A DNA stretch of 22,543 nucleotides from SFTJ01 sp905210415. GTDB taxonomy: Bacteria; Bacteroidota; Bacteroidia; Bacteroidales; Muribaculaceae. Position numbers and translations under genes: made by a program. Positions 14,101 to 22,489 of this stretch are shown here, in pieces. Numbering within the stretch: position 1 is the first letter of the stretch; each line of letters starts with the position of its first letter. Below the pieces are notes generated by a model. It was not told where the DNA came from and searched no databases. It saw only the letters and a list, made by a program, of their open reading frames with translations. The stretch covers positions 1 through 22,543 of the forward strand of contig CABSDC010000038.1 in NCBI GenBank assembly GCA_902476295.1. Direction: 5' to 3'.

Positions 14101-15452
14101 TGAAGTGTAGGAGCACGGTTGAGCAACACTGGGTGACCCTTCATAACGTATTCGAGGATATCCCATACCACTGGTTCCTTGCGGTCTACAATCTTCTTAG
14201 CGCTCTTCACGGTCTTTACGATACCGCGTTCGATGAGCTTACGAATGATAAACGGCTTATACAATTCGGCTGCCATCAACTTAGGAATACCACATTCGTG
14301 CATCTTTAGTTCTGGGCCTACAACGATTACCGAACGAGCAGAATAGTCGACACGCTTACCGAGCAAGTTCTGACGGAAACGACCTTGCTTACCCTTCAAA
14401 CTATCTGACAATGACTTGAGTGGGCGGTTTACGTCGCTCTTCACAGCAGAGCTCTTACGAGAGTTGTCGAGCAATGAGTCGACTGCCTCTTGAAGCATAC
14501 GCTTCTCATTACGCAAGATCACTTCTGGAGCCTTGATTTCGATAAGACGCTTCAAACGGTTGTTACGGATGATCACACGGCGATAAAGGTCGTTCAAGTC
14601 ACTTGTAGCGAAGCGACCACCATCAAGTGGCACCAATGGGCGCAATTCTGGTGGAATCACTGGTATAACTTGAAGAATCATCCATTCTGGCTTATTTATT
14701 TTACGCGAAGCACGGAACGATTCCACAACTTGAAGGCGCTTCAAAGCCTCAGTCTTGCGTTGTTGAGAACCTTCCTTACCTGCAGTGTCGCGCAATTCAT
14801 ACGACAACTTGTCGAGGTCGACGTTGCTAAGCAAATCATAGATTGCTTCAGCACCCATCTTTGCCACAAACTTGTTAGAATCGTTATCATCAAGAGCACT
14901 ATTCTCCTTTGGCAAACGGTCAAGAATATCAAGATATTCATCCTCGGTGAGAAGGTCGAGCTTGTTGTAAACTCGTGATTCGTCGCCAGGGAAGAAACCT
15001 TCTTCGGCAGTAGGACCAGGATTGAGAATAATATAACGCTCATAGTAGATCACCATATCAAGTTTCTTTGATGGTAATCCCAAAAGATAACCAATCTTGT
15101 TAGGCAAAGAGCGGAAGTACCAAATGTGAGCTACTGGCACAACCAATTGGATGTGACCAGAACGTTCACGACGAACTTTCTTTTCAGTAACCTCCACACC
15201 GCAACGGTCGCACACGATACCCTTATAACGGATTCTCTTATACTTACCGCAATGGCACTCGTAGTCCTTTACAGGACCGAAAATGCGTTCGCAGAAGAGA
15301 CCGTCACGCTCAGGCTTATAGGTACGGTAGTTGATTGTTTCTGGCTTGAGTACTTCTCCATAAGAATTTTCGAGGATAGAATCTGGTGAAGCCAGACTAA
15401 TCGAAATCTTTGAAAAAGTGTTCTTTATTTTATTATCTTTTCTAAAAGCCAT
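11145..15452 (-). CDS. rpoC: DNA-directed RNA polymerase subunit beta prime
   Basis: The largest subunit of the core RNA polymerase, carrying the catalytic magnesium site. It has 1435 residues. The N-terminal zinc-binding domain has C66, C68, C81 and C84 (CHCG...CDRC). The active-site loop NADFDGDQM is at 479-487, with D481, D483 and D485 holding Mg. The trigger-loop region GARGSKDQIRQLSGMRGLM lies at 734-752. A second zinc site uses C825, C899, C906 and C909. All key residues are present and the frame is intact. The C-terminus includes a LEGMKENVICGHLIPAGTG segment typical of Bacteroidales RpoC. It lies 101 bases after rpoB, and transcripts end at the terminator at 11084-11117. Confidence 0.99.
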   Translation of the reverse strand: MAFRKDNKIKNTFSKISISLASPDSILENSYGEVLKPETINYRTYKPERDGLFCERIFGPVKDYECHCGKYKRIRYKGIVCDRCGVEVTEKKVRRERSGHIQLVVPVAHIWYFRSLPNKIGYLLGLPSKKLDMVIYYERYIILNPGPTAEEGFFPGDESRVYNKLDLLTEDEYLDILDRLPKENSALDDNDSNKFVAKMGAEAIYDLLSNVDLDKLSYELRDTAGKEGSQQRKTEALKRLQVVESFRASRKINKPEWMILQVIPVIPPELRPLVPLDGGRFATSDLNDLYRRVIIRNNRLKRLIEIKAPEVILRNEKRMLQEAVDSLLDNSRKSSAVKSDVNRPLKSLSDSLKGKQGRFRQNLLGKRVDYSARSVIVVGPELKMHECGIPKLMAAELYKPFIIRKLIERGIVKTVKSAKKIVDRKEPVVWDILEYVMKGHPVLLNRAPTLHRLGIQAFQPRMIEGKAIQLHPLACTAFNADFDGDQMAVHLPLGNEAVLEAQLLMLGSHNILNPANGEPITVPSQDMVLGLYYISKLRPGQKGEGLKFYGPEEAEIAYNEGKVTLQSIVSVVVDDIDENGNPVKVLKENTSVGRVLFNKVVPKEIGYINEVISKKSLRGIISRVIKSCGVPRSAKFLDDIKNMGYYMAFKGGLSFNLGDIIVPEEKAKLVAEGDAQVEEVANSFNMGFITNNERYNKVIDIWTHVNNELTDIVMKKLSSDQQGFNSVYMMLDSGARGSKDQIRQLSGMRGLMAKPQKSGSEGGQTIENPILANFKEGLSVLEYFISTHGARKGLADTALKTADAGYLTRRLVDVAHDVIITEEDCGTLRGLVCTEVKKDDDVVASLGDRILGRVSVHDVIDPITGEIIVHSGEEIKDDTAKRINESPIESVEIRSVLTCEAKKGVCAKCYGRNLATNRMVQRGEAVGVIAAQAIGEPGTQLTLRTFHVGGVAHNVAAVSNLKSNYDGIIEIDELRTVKDKNNEDVVIGRMAEMRIIEPNTKMVLTNGNIVYGSKLFVKSGDAVKKGDVISEWDPFNAVIVSEYTGKINYSNFIEGVTYHEDIEESTGNSEQIIIESKDRTKVPEVQIVDANGEIVKSYALPVGAHLLFKQGDDIFAGDVFVKIPRSASGGAGDITGGLPRVTELFEARNPSNPAVVSEIDGEVTYGKIKRGNREIIVTSRLGEVRKYLVSLSKQVLVQENDYVRAGTPLSDGAVTPTDILNIMGPTAVQDYIVNEVQGVYRMQGVKINDKHFEVIVRQMMRKVNIIDPGDTRFLEQQVVDKRDFMEENDRIWGRKVVVDKGDSTELENGQIVTARKLRDENSALKRRDLRLVVVRDAVPATSEQILQGITRAALQTTSFMSAASFQETTKVLNEAAINGKVDYLEGMKENVICGHLIPAGTGLRDYDRLVVGSKEDFDRIDAENNKVSADQVYQD

Positions 15453-15503
15453 TTGTTTAATTCTTTTGATTAAAAGAGTTAATTTATCTTTTTTACGGAT
15501 TTG

Positions 15504-15537
15504 GCATACCCCAAAGCCAGACGACTTCAGAGTATGC
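15504..15537 (-). other. Weak hairpin in the rpoB-rpoC gap
   Basis: GCATAC (15504-15509) and GTATGC (15532-15537) can pair around a 22-base loop in the rpoBC mRNA. No T-run follows on the minus strand (CAAATCCG comes next), so it is not a terminator. It may affect processing or rpoC translation; chance is possible. Confidence 0.3.
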
Positions 15538-15553
15538 TATCCCGCATATTGTA

Positions 15554-18500
15554 TTATTCCAAGTTGATGCTCAAGCCCAAGCCACGCAATTCGTGCAACA
15601 ACACGTTGAGTGATTCTGGGATACCTGGAGTTGGCATTGCGTCGCCCTTAACAATAGCTTCATAAGCCTTGCTACGACCCACAACGTCGTCACTCTTAAC
15701 GGTGAGGATTTCTTGGAGAACGTGCGAAGCACCGAATGCCTCAATAGCCCAAACTTCCATTTCACCGAAACGTTGACCACCAAACTGAGCCTTACCACCA
15801 AGAGGTTGTTGAGTGATAAGAGAGTACGGACCGATGCTACGAGCGTGCATCTTATCTTCAACCATGTGACCAAGCTTAAGCATATAGGTTACACCCACAG
15901 TAGCTGGCTGGTCGAAGCGCTCACCTGTGCCACCATCATAGAGGTAAGTCTTACCATAACGTGGCAGGCCAGCCTTGTCAGTCCAATAGTTCAAGTCGTC
16001 GAGATTTGCACCGTCGAAGATAGGTGTTGCGAACTTCACGCCGCATTCACGACCAGCCCAACCGAGTACAGCCTCGAATATCTGACCGATATTCATACGA
16101 GAAGGCACACCCAGAGGGTTAAGCACAATATCCACAGGAGTACCATCCTCAAGGAATGGCATGTCTTCCTGACGTACCACGCGCGACACGATACCCTTGT
16201 TACCGTGACGACCGGCCATCTTATCACCTACACCAATCTTACGCTTCTTAGCGATGTATACCTTACCAATCTGCATAACACCCGATGGCATTTCGTCACC
16301 AATCAGGTAGTCATCCTTCTTGCGGCGCTTAGCAGTTTCATACTCCTTAGATTTGCGCAAGTAGTTCATCACACATGCGTGAATCAAATCGTTCTTATGA
16401 GCATCAGCAGTCCACTTAGTAAGGTTGACAGTAGCATAATCCATGTCGTTGAACACCTGAGCTGTGAAAGTAGCACCCTTTGGCACGATTTCAGTGCCGA
16501 TAAAGTCCTTAACGCCTTGTGAAGTCTTGCCCTCAGTGAGCACAAGCAACTTAGTCACAAGTTTCTTCTTCAGATCATCTTGTATTGCTTGATATTCAGC
16601 GTCGATATCAGCAAGAGTAGTATCCTTAGAGCCACGCTTGCGCTTAGCAGCACGTTGATACAATTCAGTGCCGATGATAACACCCTTAAGCGATGGAGTG
16701 GCCTTGAGTGAAGCATCCTTCACATCGCCAGCCTTATCACCGAAGATTGCACGAAGCAACTTTTCTTCTGGAGTAGGATCGCTTTCACCCTTAGGTGTGA
16801 TCTTACCGATAAGGATATCGCCAGGACCAACGTGAGCACCCACGCGCACAATACCGCGTTCGTCGAGGTCCTTAGTAGCCTCTTCGCTCACATTAGGAAT
16901 ATCACTTGTCAATTCTTCCATACCACGCTTAGTTTCACGCACATCGAGTGTGTATTCGTCAACGTGTACAGAAGTAAGGATGTCTTCGCGCACCATGCGT
17001 TCGTTGAGCACGATAGCATCCTCATAGTTGTAACCCTTCCATGGCATGTAAGCCACCTTCAAGTTACGTCCGATTGCCAATTCACCGCCTTCTGTAGAAT
17101 AACCTTCGGTGAGGATATCACCCTTTTCTACACGTTGACCCTTTTCGCACATTGGACGAAGGTCGATGGTAGTGCTTTGGTTAGTCTTGCGGAACTTAGG
17201 CAAGTTGTATGTCTTAACAGCGTCTTCAAACGAAACGAACTCTTCATCATCAGTGCGGTCGTAGCGGATCTTGATAGTAGCAGCATCTACATATTCAATC
17301 ACACCAGCGCCTTCAGCCTGAATTTGTGAACGAGAGTCGTAAGCCAATTGAGCCTCGATACCCGTACCCACGATAGGAGCCTCGGTGCGAAGCAATGGCA
17401 CTGCTTGACGCATCATGTTAGATCCCATCAACGCACGGTTAGCGTCATCGTGTTCGAGGAACGGAATCAAACTTGCTGCGATAGAGGCAATCTGCATTGG
17501 AGAAACGTCCATCAATTCCACTTCGTCAGGTGCTACCACTGGGAAGTCGGCATCAAGACGTGATTTCACCTTCTTACGGATAAACTTACCCTCGTCGTCG
17601 AGAGGCGCATTACCCTGAGCGATGATCTTGCCTTCTTCTTCTTCAGCGGTCATATATACCACTTCGTCGTTCTTGAGTTCAACCACTCCATTTGCCACCT
17701 TACGATAAGGAGTCTCAATGAAGCCAAGTTTGTTGATCTTAGCGAACACACAAAGAGATGAGATAAGACCGATGTTAGGACCTTCTGGTGTCTCAATAGG
17801 ACACAGACGGCCATAGTGAGTATAGTGTACGTCACGAACCTCAAAACCGGCACGGGCGCGCGACAAACCGCCAGGACCGAGGGCACTCAAACGGCGCTTG
17901 TGAGTGATTTCAGCAAGCGGGTTGGTTTGGTCCATAAATTGCGAAAGCGCATTTGTACCGAAGAATGTGTTGATTACCGACGAAATAGTCTTAGCGTTGA
18001 TCAAATCTTCTGGCTTAAACACTTCGTTGTCGCGCACATTCATGCGTTCGCGGATAGTGCGAGCCATACGATTAAGACCTACACCGAATTGGTTGTAAAG
18101 TTGTTCACCCACAGTGCGCACTCTACGGTTGCTCAAGTGGTCGATATCGTCAACGTCGGTCTTGCTGTTGATAAGGCCGATGAGATACTTGATGATCTCG
18201 ATGATATCTTCACGAGTGAGCACACGAGTGTCGTCACTAATAGTCAGTCCCAGTTTTTTATTGATGCGGAAACGGCCCACATCACCCAAGTCATAACGCT
18301 TATCAGAGAAGAACAAGTTGGTGATAACTTCACGAGCACTTGCATCATCCGGTGGTTCGGCGTTACGCAATTGGCGATAGATGTATGTGATAGCCTCTTT
18401 TTCTGAGTTGCTCGGGTCCTTTTGGAGGGTGTTGAAGATAATCTGATAGTCATTTGTGTTCACGTCTTCCTTGTGAACCAAGATAGTAGCAGCGCCCGAT

Positions 18501-19360
18501 TCAAGGATCTCAACGATGTTGTCAGCGTTGATTTCAGTGTCGCGTTCCACGATCACCTCGTTGCGCTCGATACTTACTACTTCACCAGTGTCCTCGTCAA
18601 CGAAATCTTCGTTCCACGATTTCACAACACGAGCAGCCAGTTTGCGGCCTATTACCTTCTTAAGATTAGTCTTGTTTACCTTTAATTCTTCTGCCAAACC
18701 GAAAATCTCGATGATATCCTTATCAGATTCGAGACCGATGGCACGAAGCAATGTGGTGACAGGCAACTTCTTCTTACGGTCGATGTAAGCCCACATCACA
18801 TTGTTGATATCAGTGGCAAATTCAATCCATGAGCCACGGAATGGGATAATACGAGCAGAATAGAGCTTAGTACCATTGGCGTGAGTGCTCTGACCAAAGA
18901 ACACACCTGGTGAACGGTGCAATTGCGATACAACCACACGTTCAGCACCATTGATAACAAAAGTACCCTTCTCTGTCATATAAGGTATTGGACCCAAATA
19001 TACGTCTTGGATTACGGTGTCGAAATCCTCATGTTCGACATCAGTACAATACAACTTAAGTTTTGCCTTTAAAGGCACTGAATATGTTGCACCGCGCTGC
19101 AAGCATTCATCGAGCGAGTAGCGTGGCGGATCAATATAATAGTCTAGGAATTCAAGGACAAAGTTGTTGCGAGTGTCGGCTATTGGAAAATTCTCAGCAA
19201 ACACTTTGTAGAGTCCCTCATTTTTTCTCTTTTCAGTTGGAGTATCTAACTGCAGAAAATCTCTGAAAGATTGTAATTGCACCTCCAGGAAATCCGGAAA
19301 AGGTAGCGGATTCTTTACAGAAGCGAAATTAATTCGTTTGTTTTTTGTTGAAACTGACAT
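15554..19360 (-). CDS. rpoB: DNA-directed RNA polymerase subunit beta
   Basis: The second large core subunit, 1268 residues, intact. The rifampicin-pocket segment is at 471-494 (ALSQFMDQTNPLAEITHKRR and on); the positions matching E. coli D516, H526 and S531 are D477, H487 and S492, i.e. the sensitive form. Later conserved blocks are RDVHYTHYGRLCPIETPEGPN, the GYNYEDAIVLNE block near the active centre, KMAGRHGNKG, and the C-terminal clamp contact GGKAQFGGQRFGEMEVWA. It follows rplL by 102 bases that hold a terminator-like hairpin, and precedes rpoC. The start ATG has no strong ribosome site (TTTAATTTTC), as is common in this phylum. Confidence 0.99.
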   Translation of the reverse strand: MSVSTKNKRINFASVKNPLPFPDFLEVQLQSFRDFLQLDTPTEKRKNEGLYKVFAENFPIADTRNNFVLEFLDYYIDPPRYSLDECLQRGATYSVPLKAKLKLYCTDVEHEDFDTVIQDVYLGPIPYMTEKGTFVINGAERVVVSQLHRSPGVFFGQSTHANGTKLYSARIIPFRGSWIEFATDINNVMWAYIDRKKKLPVTTLLRAIGLESDKDIIEIFGLAEELKVNKTNLKKVIGRKLAARVVKSWNEDFVDEDTGEVVSIERNEVIVERDTEINADNIVEILESGAATILVHKEDVNTNDYQIIFNTLQKDPSNSEKEAITYIYRQLRNAEPPDDASAREVITNLFFSDKRYDLGDVGRFRINKKLGLTISDDTRVLTREDIIEIIKYLIGLINSKTDVDDIDHLSNRRVRTVGEQLYNQFGVGLNRMARTIRERMNVRDNEVFKPEDLINAKTISSVINTFFGTNALSQFMDQTNPLAEITHKRRLSALGPGGLSRARAGFEVRDVHYTHYGRLCPIETPEGPNIGLISSLCVFAKINKLGFIETPYRKVANGVVELKNDEVVYMTAEEEEGKIIAQGNAPLDDEGKFIRKKVKSRLDADFPVVAPDEVELMDVSPMQIASIAASLIPFLEHDDANRALMGSNMMRQAVPLLRTEAPIVGTGIEAQLAYDSRSQIQAEGAGVIEYVDAATIKIRYDRTDDEEFVSFEDAVKTYNLPKFRKTNQSTTIDLRPMCEKGQRVEKGDILTEGYSTEGGELAIGRNLKVAYMPWKGYNYEDAIVLNERMVREDILTSVHVDEYTLDVRETKRGMEELTSDIPNVSEEATKDLDERGIVRVGAHVGPGDILIGKITPKGESDPTPEEKLLRAIFGDKAGDVKDASLKATPSLKGVIIGTELYQRAAKRKRGSKDTTLADIDAEYQAIQDDLKKKLVTKLLVLTEGKTSQGVKDFIGTEIVPKGATFTAQVFNDMDYATVNLTKWTADAHKNDLIHACVMNYLRKSKEYETAKRRKKDDYLIGDEMPSGVMQIGKVYIAKKRKIGVGDKMAGRHGNKGIVSRVVRQEDMPFLEDGTPVDIVLNPLGVPSRMNIGQIFEAVLGWAGRECGVKFATPIFDGANLDDLNYWTDKAGLPRYGKTYLYDGGTGERFDQPATVGVTYMLKLGHMVEDKMHARSIGPYSLITQQPLGGKAQFGGQRFGEMEVWAIEAFGASHVLQEILTVKSDDVVGRSKAYEAIVKGDAMPTPGIPESLNVLLHELRGLGLSINLE

Positions 19361-19399
19361 GAAAATTAAATTAGGGTGAACTCAAAATTTTTATAGCAC

Positions 19400-19438
19400 A
19401 AAAAGGTTAAGAATCGACATAATAGAGGATTCTTAACC
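19400..19438 (-). terminator. Terminator-like hairpin / attenuator between rplL and rpoB
   Basis: GGTTAAGAATC (19405-19415) and GATTCTTAACC (19428-19438) form a perfect 11-bp stem with a 12-base loop. On the minus strand the stem is followed at once by TTTTTG, so an intrinsic terminator forms after rplL and before rpoB. I see no clear TAnnTTTG promoter between it and rpoB (AAATTTTG near 19385 is a near-miss). It is therefore probably leaky, lowering rpoBC output relative to the ribosomal genes; E. coli has an attenuator at this spot. Confidence 0.8.
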
Positions 19439-19462
19439 CATATCCTGAATAATCAGGTAATA

Positions 19463-19837
19463 TTATTTAAGTTCAATTTCAGCTCCAGCTTCCTCAAGTG
19501 CCTTCTTCAAGGCTTCAGCTTCAGCCTTAGCAACGCCTTCCTTAAGCTTTGAAGGTGCGTTGTCTACAACTTCCTTAGCTTCCTTAAGACCAAGACCAGT
19601 TTGTTCCTTAACGGCCTTAACTACTGCAAGCTTAGCTGCACCTGCTGACTTAAGGATTACGTCGAATGAATCCTTTTCTTCAGCAGCAGCTTCACCAGCT
19701 GCTGGACCTGCTGCTACTGCTACTGCAGCAGCTGCTGGTTCGATACCATATTCTTCTTTCAAAATTTGAGCAAGTTCGTTAACTTCCTTAACTGTAAGGT
19801 TAACTAATTGTTCTGCAAAAGCTTTCAAATCTGCCAT
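19463..19837 (-). CDS. rplL: 50S ribosomal protein L7/L12
   Basis: The 124-residue stalk protein that recruits translation factors; present in several copies per ribosome on L10. The N-terminal dimerisation helices (about 1-35) lead to an Ala-rich hinge (about 36-53), then the C-terminal factor-binding domain with FDVILKSAG, KLAVVKAVKEQTGLGLKEAKEVVDNAP and a final IELK. Length and order are standard. It lies 35 bases after rplJ, in the same operon, and is followed by the hairpin at 19400-19438. Confidence 0.98.
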   Translation of the reverse strand: MADLKAFAEQLVNLTVKEVNELAQILKEEYGIEPAAAAVAVAAGPAAGEAAAEEKDSFDVILKSAGAAKLAVVKAVKEQTGLGLKEAKEVVDNAPSKLKEGVAKAEAEALKKALEEAGAEIELK

Positions 19838-19872
19838 TGTTGTATGATTTAGATAGTTTATTATTTTTTTAT

Positions 19873-20400
19873 TTATTCTTTGTTTGATAGAGTTTCAAGG
19901 ATACCATGAAGTTTAGTGCCACCCGAAGTCAAAGCGCTGACAACGTTCTTAGCAGGCGATTGCAACAATGCAACAACATCTGCGATAAGTTCGTTCTTGC
20001 TCTTGATGCTGCAAAGAGCATCGAGTTGTTCTGCCCCCATATATACAGATTCTTCTACGAATGCTGCCTTAAGCAATGGAAGTTTAGCATTTTTGTTCTT
20101 CTTCAAGAAATCCTTAATGAGTTTAGCAGGAGCGTTACCAGTGTTGCTAAGCATCAATGATGTAGAACCTGCCAGAGCTGGATAAAGACCAGAGTAGTCG
20201 ACATCCGACATCTCCATAGCCTTCTTTACCAAGGTGTTCTTAACCACGATGATCTTTACATCAGCCTTGAAAGCTGCACGACGAAGTGCGCTTGTCATTT
20301 CTGCATCAAGACCAGTAGTCTGAGTCAAATATACAGCACTGTATTCCTTAAGAGTACTTGCTATATTGTCTATAATTACTTGCTTATCTTCTTTCTTCAT
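19873..20400 (-). CDS. rplJ: 50S ribosomal protein L10
   Basis: A 175-residue protein that anchors L12 dimers to 23S rRNA. It opens with MKKEDKQVIIDNIASTLKEYSAVYLTQTTGL, followed by the RRAAFKADVKIIVVKNTLVKKAM rRNA-binding region and ends with LLQSPAKNVVSALTSGGTKLHGILETLS, the C-terminal helix that holds L12. Only 20 bases separate it from rplA, so there is no room for the separate L10 autoregulatory leader known in other bacteria. Confidence 0.97.
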   Translation of the reverse strand: MKKEDKQVIIDNIASTLKEYSAVYLTQTTGLDAEMTSALRRAAFKADVKIIVVKNTLVKKAMEMSDVDYSGLYPALAGSTSLMLSNTGNAPAKLIKDFLKKNKNAKLPLLKAAFVEESVYMGAEQLDALCSIKSKNELIADVVALLQSPAKNVVSALTSGGTKLHGILETLSNKE

Positions 20401-20420
20401 CTTGTCTTAGTCATTAAAAG

Positions 20421-21116
20421 TTATTCACTAACAGATTTAGTATCAACCTTGATACCAGGACTCATAGTACTTGAAAGATAAACACTCTTAAGATAAGTTC
20501 CCTTAGCAGTTGTAGGCTTGAGTTTCAAAATCATATCAATAAATGCCTTAGCATTTTCGCGGATTTGTTCAGCAGTGAACGAAACCTTGCCAATTGAGGT
20601 GTGTACGATACCTCCCTTGTCAACCTTAAAGTCTATCTTACCTTGTTTTACTTCTTTAACTGCCTTAGCTACGTCTGGAGTAACAGTACCACTCTTTGGG
20701 TTTGGCATCAAGCCACGAGGACCTAACACACGACCAAGAGCACCGATCTTACCCATGATAGCTGGTTGAGTTATAATAACGTCGATGTCAGTCCAGCCGC
20801 CCTTAATCTTTTCGATATATTCGTCCAAACCAACATAGTCGGCTCCTGCTTCTTTGGCTGCAGCTTCAGCGTCGGCTGAACAAAGCACAAGCACGCGAAC
20901 TTGCTTACCTGTACCGTTTGGCAATGACACTGTACCACGAACCATCTGATTAGCCTTACGAGGATCTACACCAAGACGTACATCAATATCTACTGAAGCA
21001 TCAAACTTAGTGAATGTAACTTCCTTCACCAATTCTGCAGCTTCCTTAAGAGTGTAAGCCTTCCCTGCTTCAATCTTCTCGCTGACTAACTTTTGATTTT
21101 TTGTAAGTTTGCTCAT
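20421..21116 (-). CDS. rplA: 50S ribosomal protein L1
   Basis: A 231-residue protein of the L1 stalk, which binds 23S rRNA near the E site and in many bacteria represses its own operon by binding mRNA. Seen are the MSKLTKNQKLVSEKIEAGKAYTL start, VDIDVRLGVDPRKANQMVRGTVSLPNGTGK, the conserved GPRGLMPNPKSGTVT loop and the final LKSVYLSSTMSPGIKVD. It follows rplK by 17 bases; the pair is a tight unit. Confidence 0.98.
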   Translation of the reverse strand: MSKLTKNQKLVSEKIEAGKAYTLKEAAELVKEVTFTKFDASVDIDVRLGVDPRKANQMVRGTVSLPNGTGKQVRVLVLCSADAEAAAKEAGADYVGLDEYIEKIKGGWTDIDVIITQPAIMGKIGALGRVLGPRGLMPNPKSGTVTPDVAKAVKEVKQGKIDFKVDKGGIVHTSIGKVSFTAEQIRENAKAFIDMILKLKPTTAKGTYLKSVYLSSTMSPGIKVDTKSVSE

Positions 21117-21133
21117 TTCAAATTGAAGTTTAA

Positions 21134-21574
21134 TTAATTTTCAGGGAATGAACCCTTTACAGTGATACCCATACTTCTGGCTGTTCCTGCGACCATCTTC
21201 ATAGCCGAGTCTAAAGTAAAACAGTTCAAATCAGGCATTTTGTCTTCAGCAATTGCCTTAACTTGCTCCCAAGTAACTTCAGCCACTTTCTTACGGTTAG
21301 GTTCGGCAGAACCGCTCTTAACCTTTGCAGCTTCCATCAATTGAACAGCTGCTGGTGGAGTCTTAACAATGAAGTCAAAAGTCTTGTCAGAGTAATATGT
21401 AATTACTACTGGAAGCACTTTGCCAGCCTTGTCTTGAGTGCGAGCATTGAATTGCTTACAAAATTCCATGATGTTAATACCCTTAGAACCAAGTGCAGGT
21501 CCTACTGGTGGTGAAGGATTTGCTGCTCCACCCTTAATCTGTAATTTGATCTGTCCAGCAATTTCTTTAGCCAT
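21134..21574 (-). CDS. rplK: 50S ribosomal protein L11
   Basis: A 146-residue protein of the GTPase-associated centre, needed for factor turnover and stringent response sensing. It carries the N-terminal KGGAANPSPPVGPALGSKGINIMEFCKQFN segment with the proline-rich linker, and the C-terminal rRNA-binding domain (EDKMPDLNCFTLDSAMKMVAGTARSMGI). Length is normal. It follows nusG by 78 bases that contain alternative short stems. Confidence 0.98.
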   Translation of the reverse strand: MAKEIAGQIKLQIKGGAANPSPPVGPALGSKGINIMEFCKQFNARTQDKAGKVLPVVITYYSDKTFDFIVKTPPAAVQLMEAAKVKSGSAEPNRKKVAEVTWEQVKAIAEDKMPDLNCFTLDSAMKMVAGTARSMGITVKGSFPEN

Positions 21575-21613
21575 TGTTTTCTCTTAATTAAAAAATTTAA
21601 AACATAAAGTCGC

Positions 21614-21645
21614 GTTACTATTGCGTCGGGGTGCGTAACCGCCCC
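21614..21645 (-). other. Structured nusG-rplK gap with two competing stems
   Basis: GTTAC (21614-21618) can pair with GTAAC (21635-21639), while GGGG (21628-21631) can pair with CCCC (21642-21645). Each stem uses part of the loop of the other. The pairing may be a leader for L11/L1 control or only chance; each stem is only 4-5 bp. Confidence 0.3.
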
Positions 21646-21652
21646 TGCTCAA

Positions 21653-22213
21653 TCAACGCTCTACTTGCGAATTTTCCAATTCAAGTGGTGTCTTTCTACC
21701 AAACACCTTCACCATAACCTTCAGTGATCGCTTTTCAGCATTCACCTCTTCAATTTCACCAACAAATCCGCTGAATGGACCGCTGATCACCTTAACCGAT
21801 TCGCCCACCATATAGTCGTTCACTCCGCTATCCTCGTTCAGGGCATCGCTGTCAGCAGCGCCAAGCATACGATTAATTTCAGATTCACGCACAGGTTCTG
21901 GCTTTGGTGGCTTCTCGCGGTTGCGCACAAAGTCGATGATGTTTGTTGTGTTCTTGAGTTCAAACTCAATCTCACCAGTCATAGTGGCCTCCACAAAAAT
22001 GTAACCCGACATTCTTGGTTTTTCTTTCACAACCTTCTTGCCGGCACGAGATGTAGAAACAATCTTTTCAGTTGGAAGTAATACCTGATGAACATAAAGG
22101 CCAAGATCAGAATTTTTGATTTCTGCTTCAAGCAGTTCTTTCACTTTCTGTTCCTTGCCCGAAATAGTACGCAAAGCATACCACTTCTTTCCACTGTTGT
22201 TATCTTCAGCCAT
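21653..22213 (-). CDS. nusG: Transcription termination/antitermination protein NusG
   Basis: A 186-residue elongation factor that bridges the polymerase clamp and, through its KOW domain, Rho or the ribosome. The NGN domain (about 9-115) starts with KKWYALRTISGKEQKVKELLEAE and contains MSGYIFVEA; the C-terminal KOW domain (about 133-186) reads VKVISGPFSGFVGEIEEVN. A linker with an insertion (EPVRESEINRMLGAADSD) separates them. The start ATG is preceded by TTTTAGGAA, one of the better ribosome sites here. It follows secE. Confidence 0.97.
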   Translation of the reverse strand: MAEDNNSGKKWYALRTISGKEQKVKELLEAEIKNSDLGLYVHQVLLPTEKIVSTSRAGKKVVKEKPRMSGYIFVEATMTGEIEFELKNTTNIIDFVRNREKPPKPEPVRESEINRMLGAADSDALNEDSGVNDYMVGESVKVISGPFSGFVGEIEEVNAEKRSLKVMVKVFGRKTPLELENSQVER

Positions 22214-22278
22214 TTCCTAAAACCAATTTTCAAAGATTATTTTTACCTATTGTTCGTTTGCTCACTATGCACACAGCA

Positions 22279-22473
22279 TTAGATGCTATATACAAAGTGC
22301 ATAATTGTGTCGATAACTTGATCCATGCACAGAATCACCAAGGCTATTACGATGGAAGCTATCATAACCAAGATTGTGCTTGAAACAAGTTGACTTTTCG
22401 TTGGCCAAGAAACCTTATAGATAAGTTCTCTATAAGAGTCCTCAATATCCGCAAATAACTTTAATTTCTTCAT
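22279..22473 (-). CDS. secE: Preprotein translocase subunit SecE
   Basis: A 64-residue inner-membrane subunit that stabilises SecY in the Sec channel. It has the SecE signature SYRELIYKVSWPTKSQL (residues about 13-29) and one hydrophobic helix (about 30-55, STILVMIASIVIALVILCM). It is the short one-helix form typical outside Gammaproteobacteria. It begins 16 bases after the Trp tRNA and 65 bases before nusG. Confidence 0.96.
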   Translation of the reverse strand: MKKLKLFADIEDSYRELIYKVSWPTKSQLVSSTILVMIASIVIALVILCMDQVIDTIMHFVYSI

Positions 22474-22489
22474 ATAATCTCTTTATTAG

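Noticed and set aside
15713..16522. Long plus-strand open frame (269 codons) inside rpoB
   Set aside because: Antisense to a highly conserved gene, with no family resemblance and low-complexity residue use; a shadow of rpoB codon bias.
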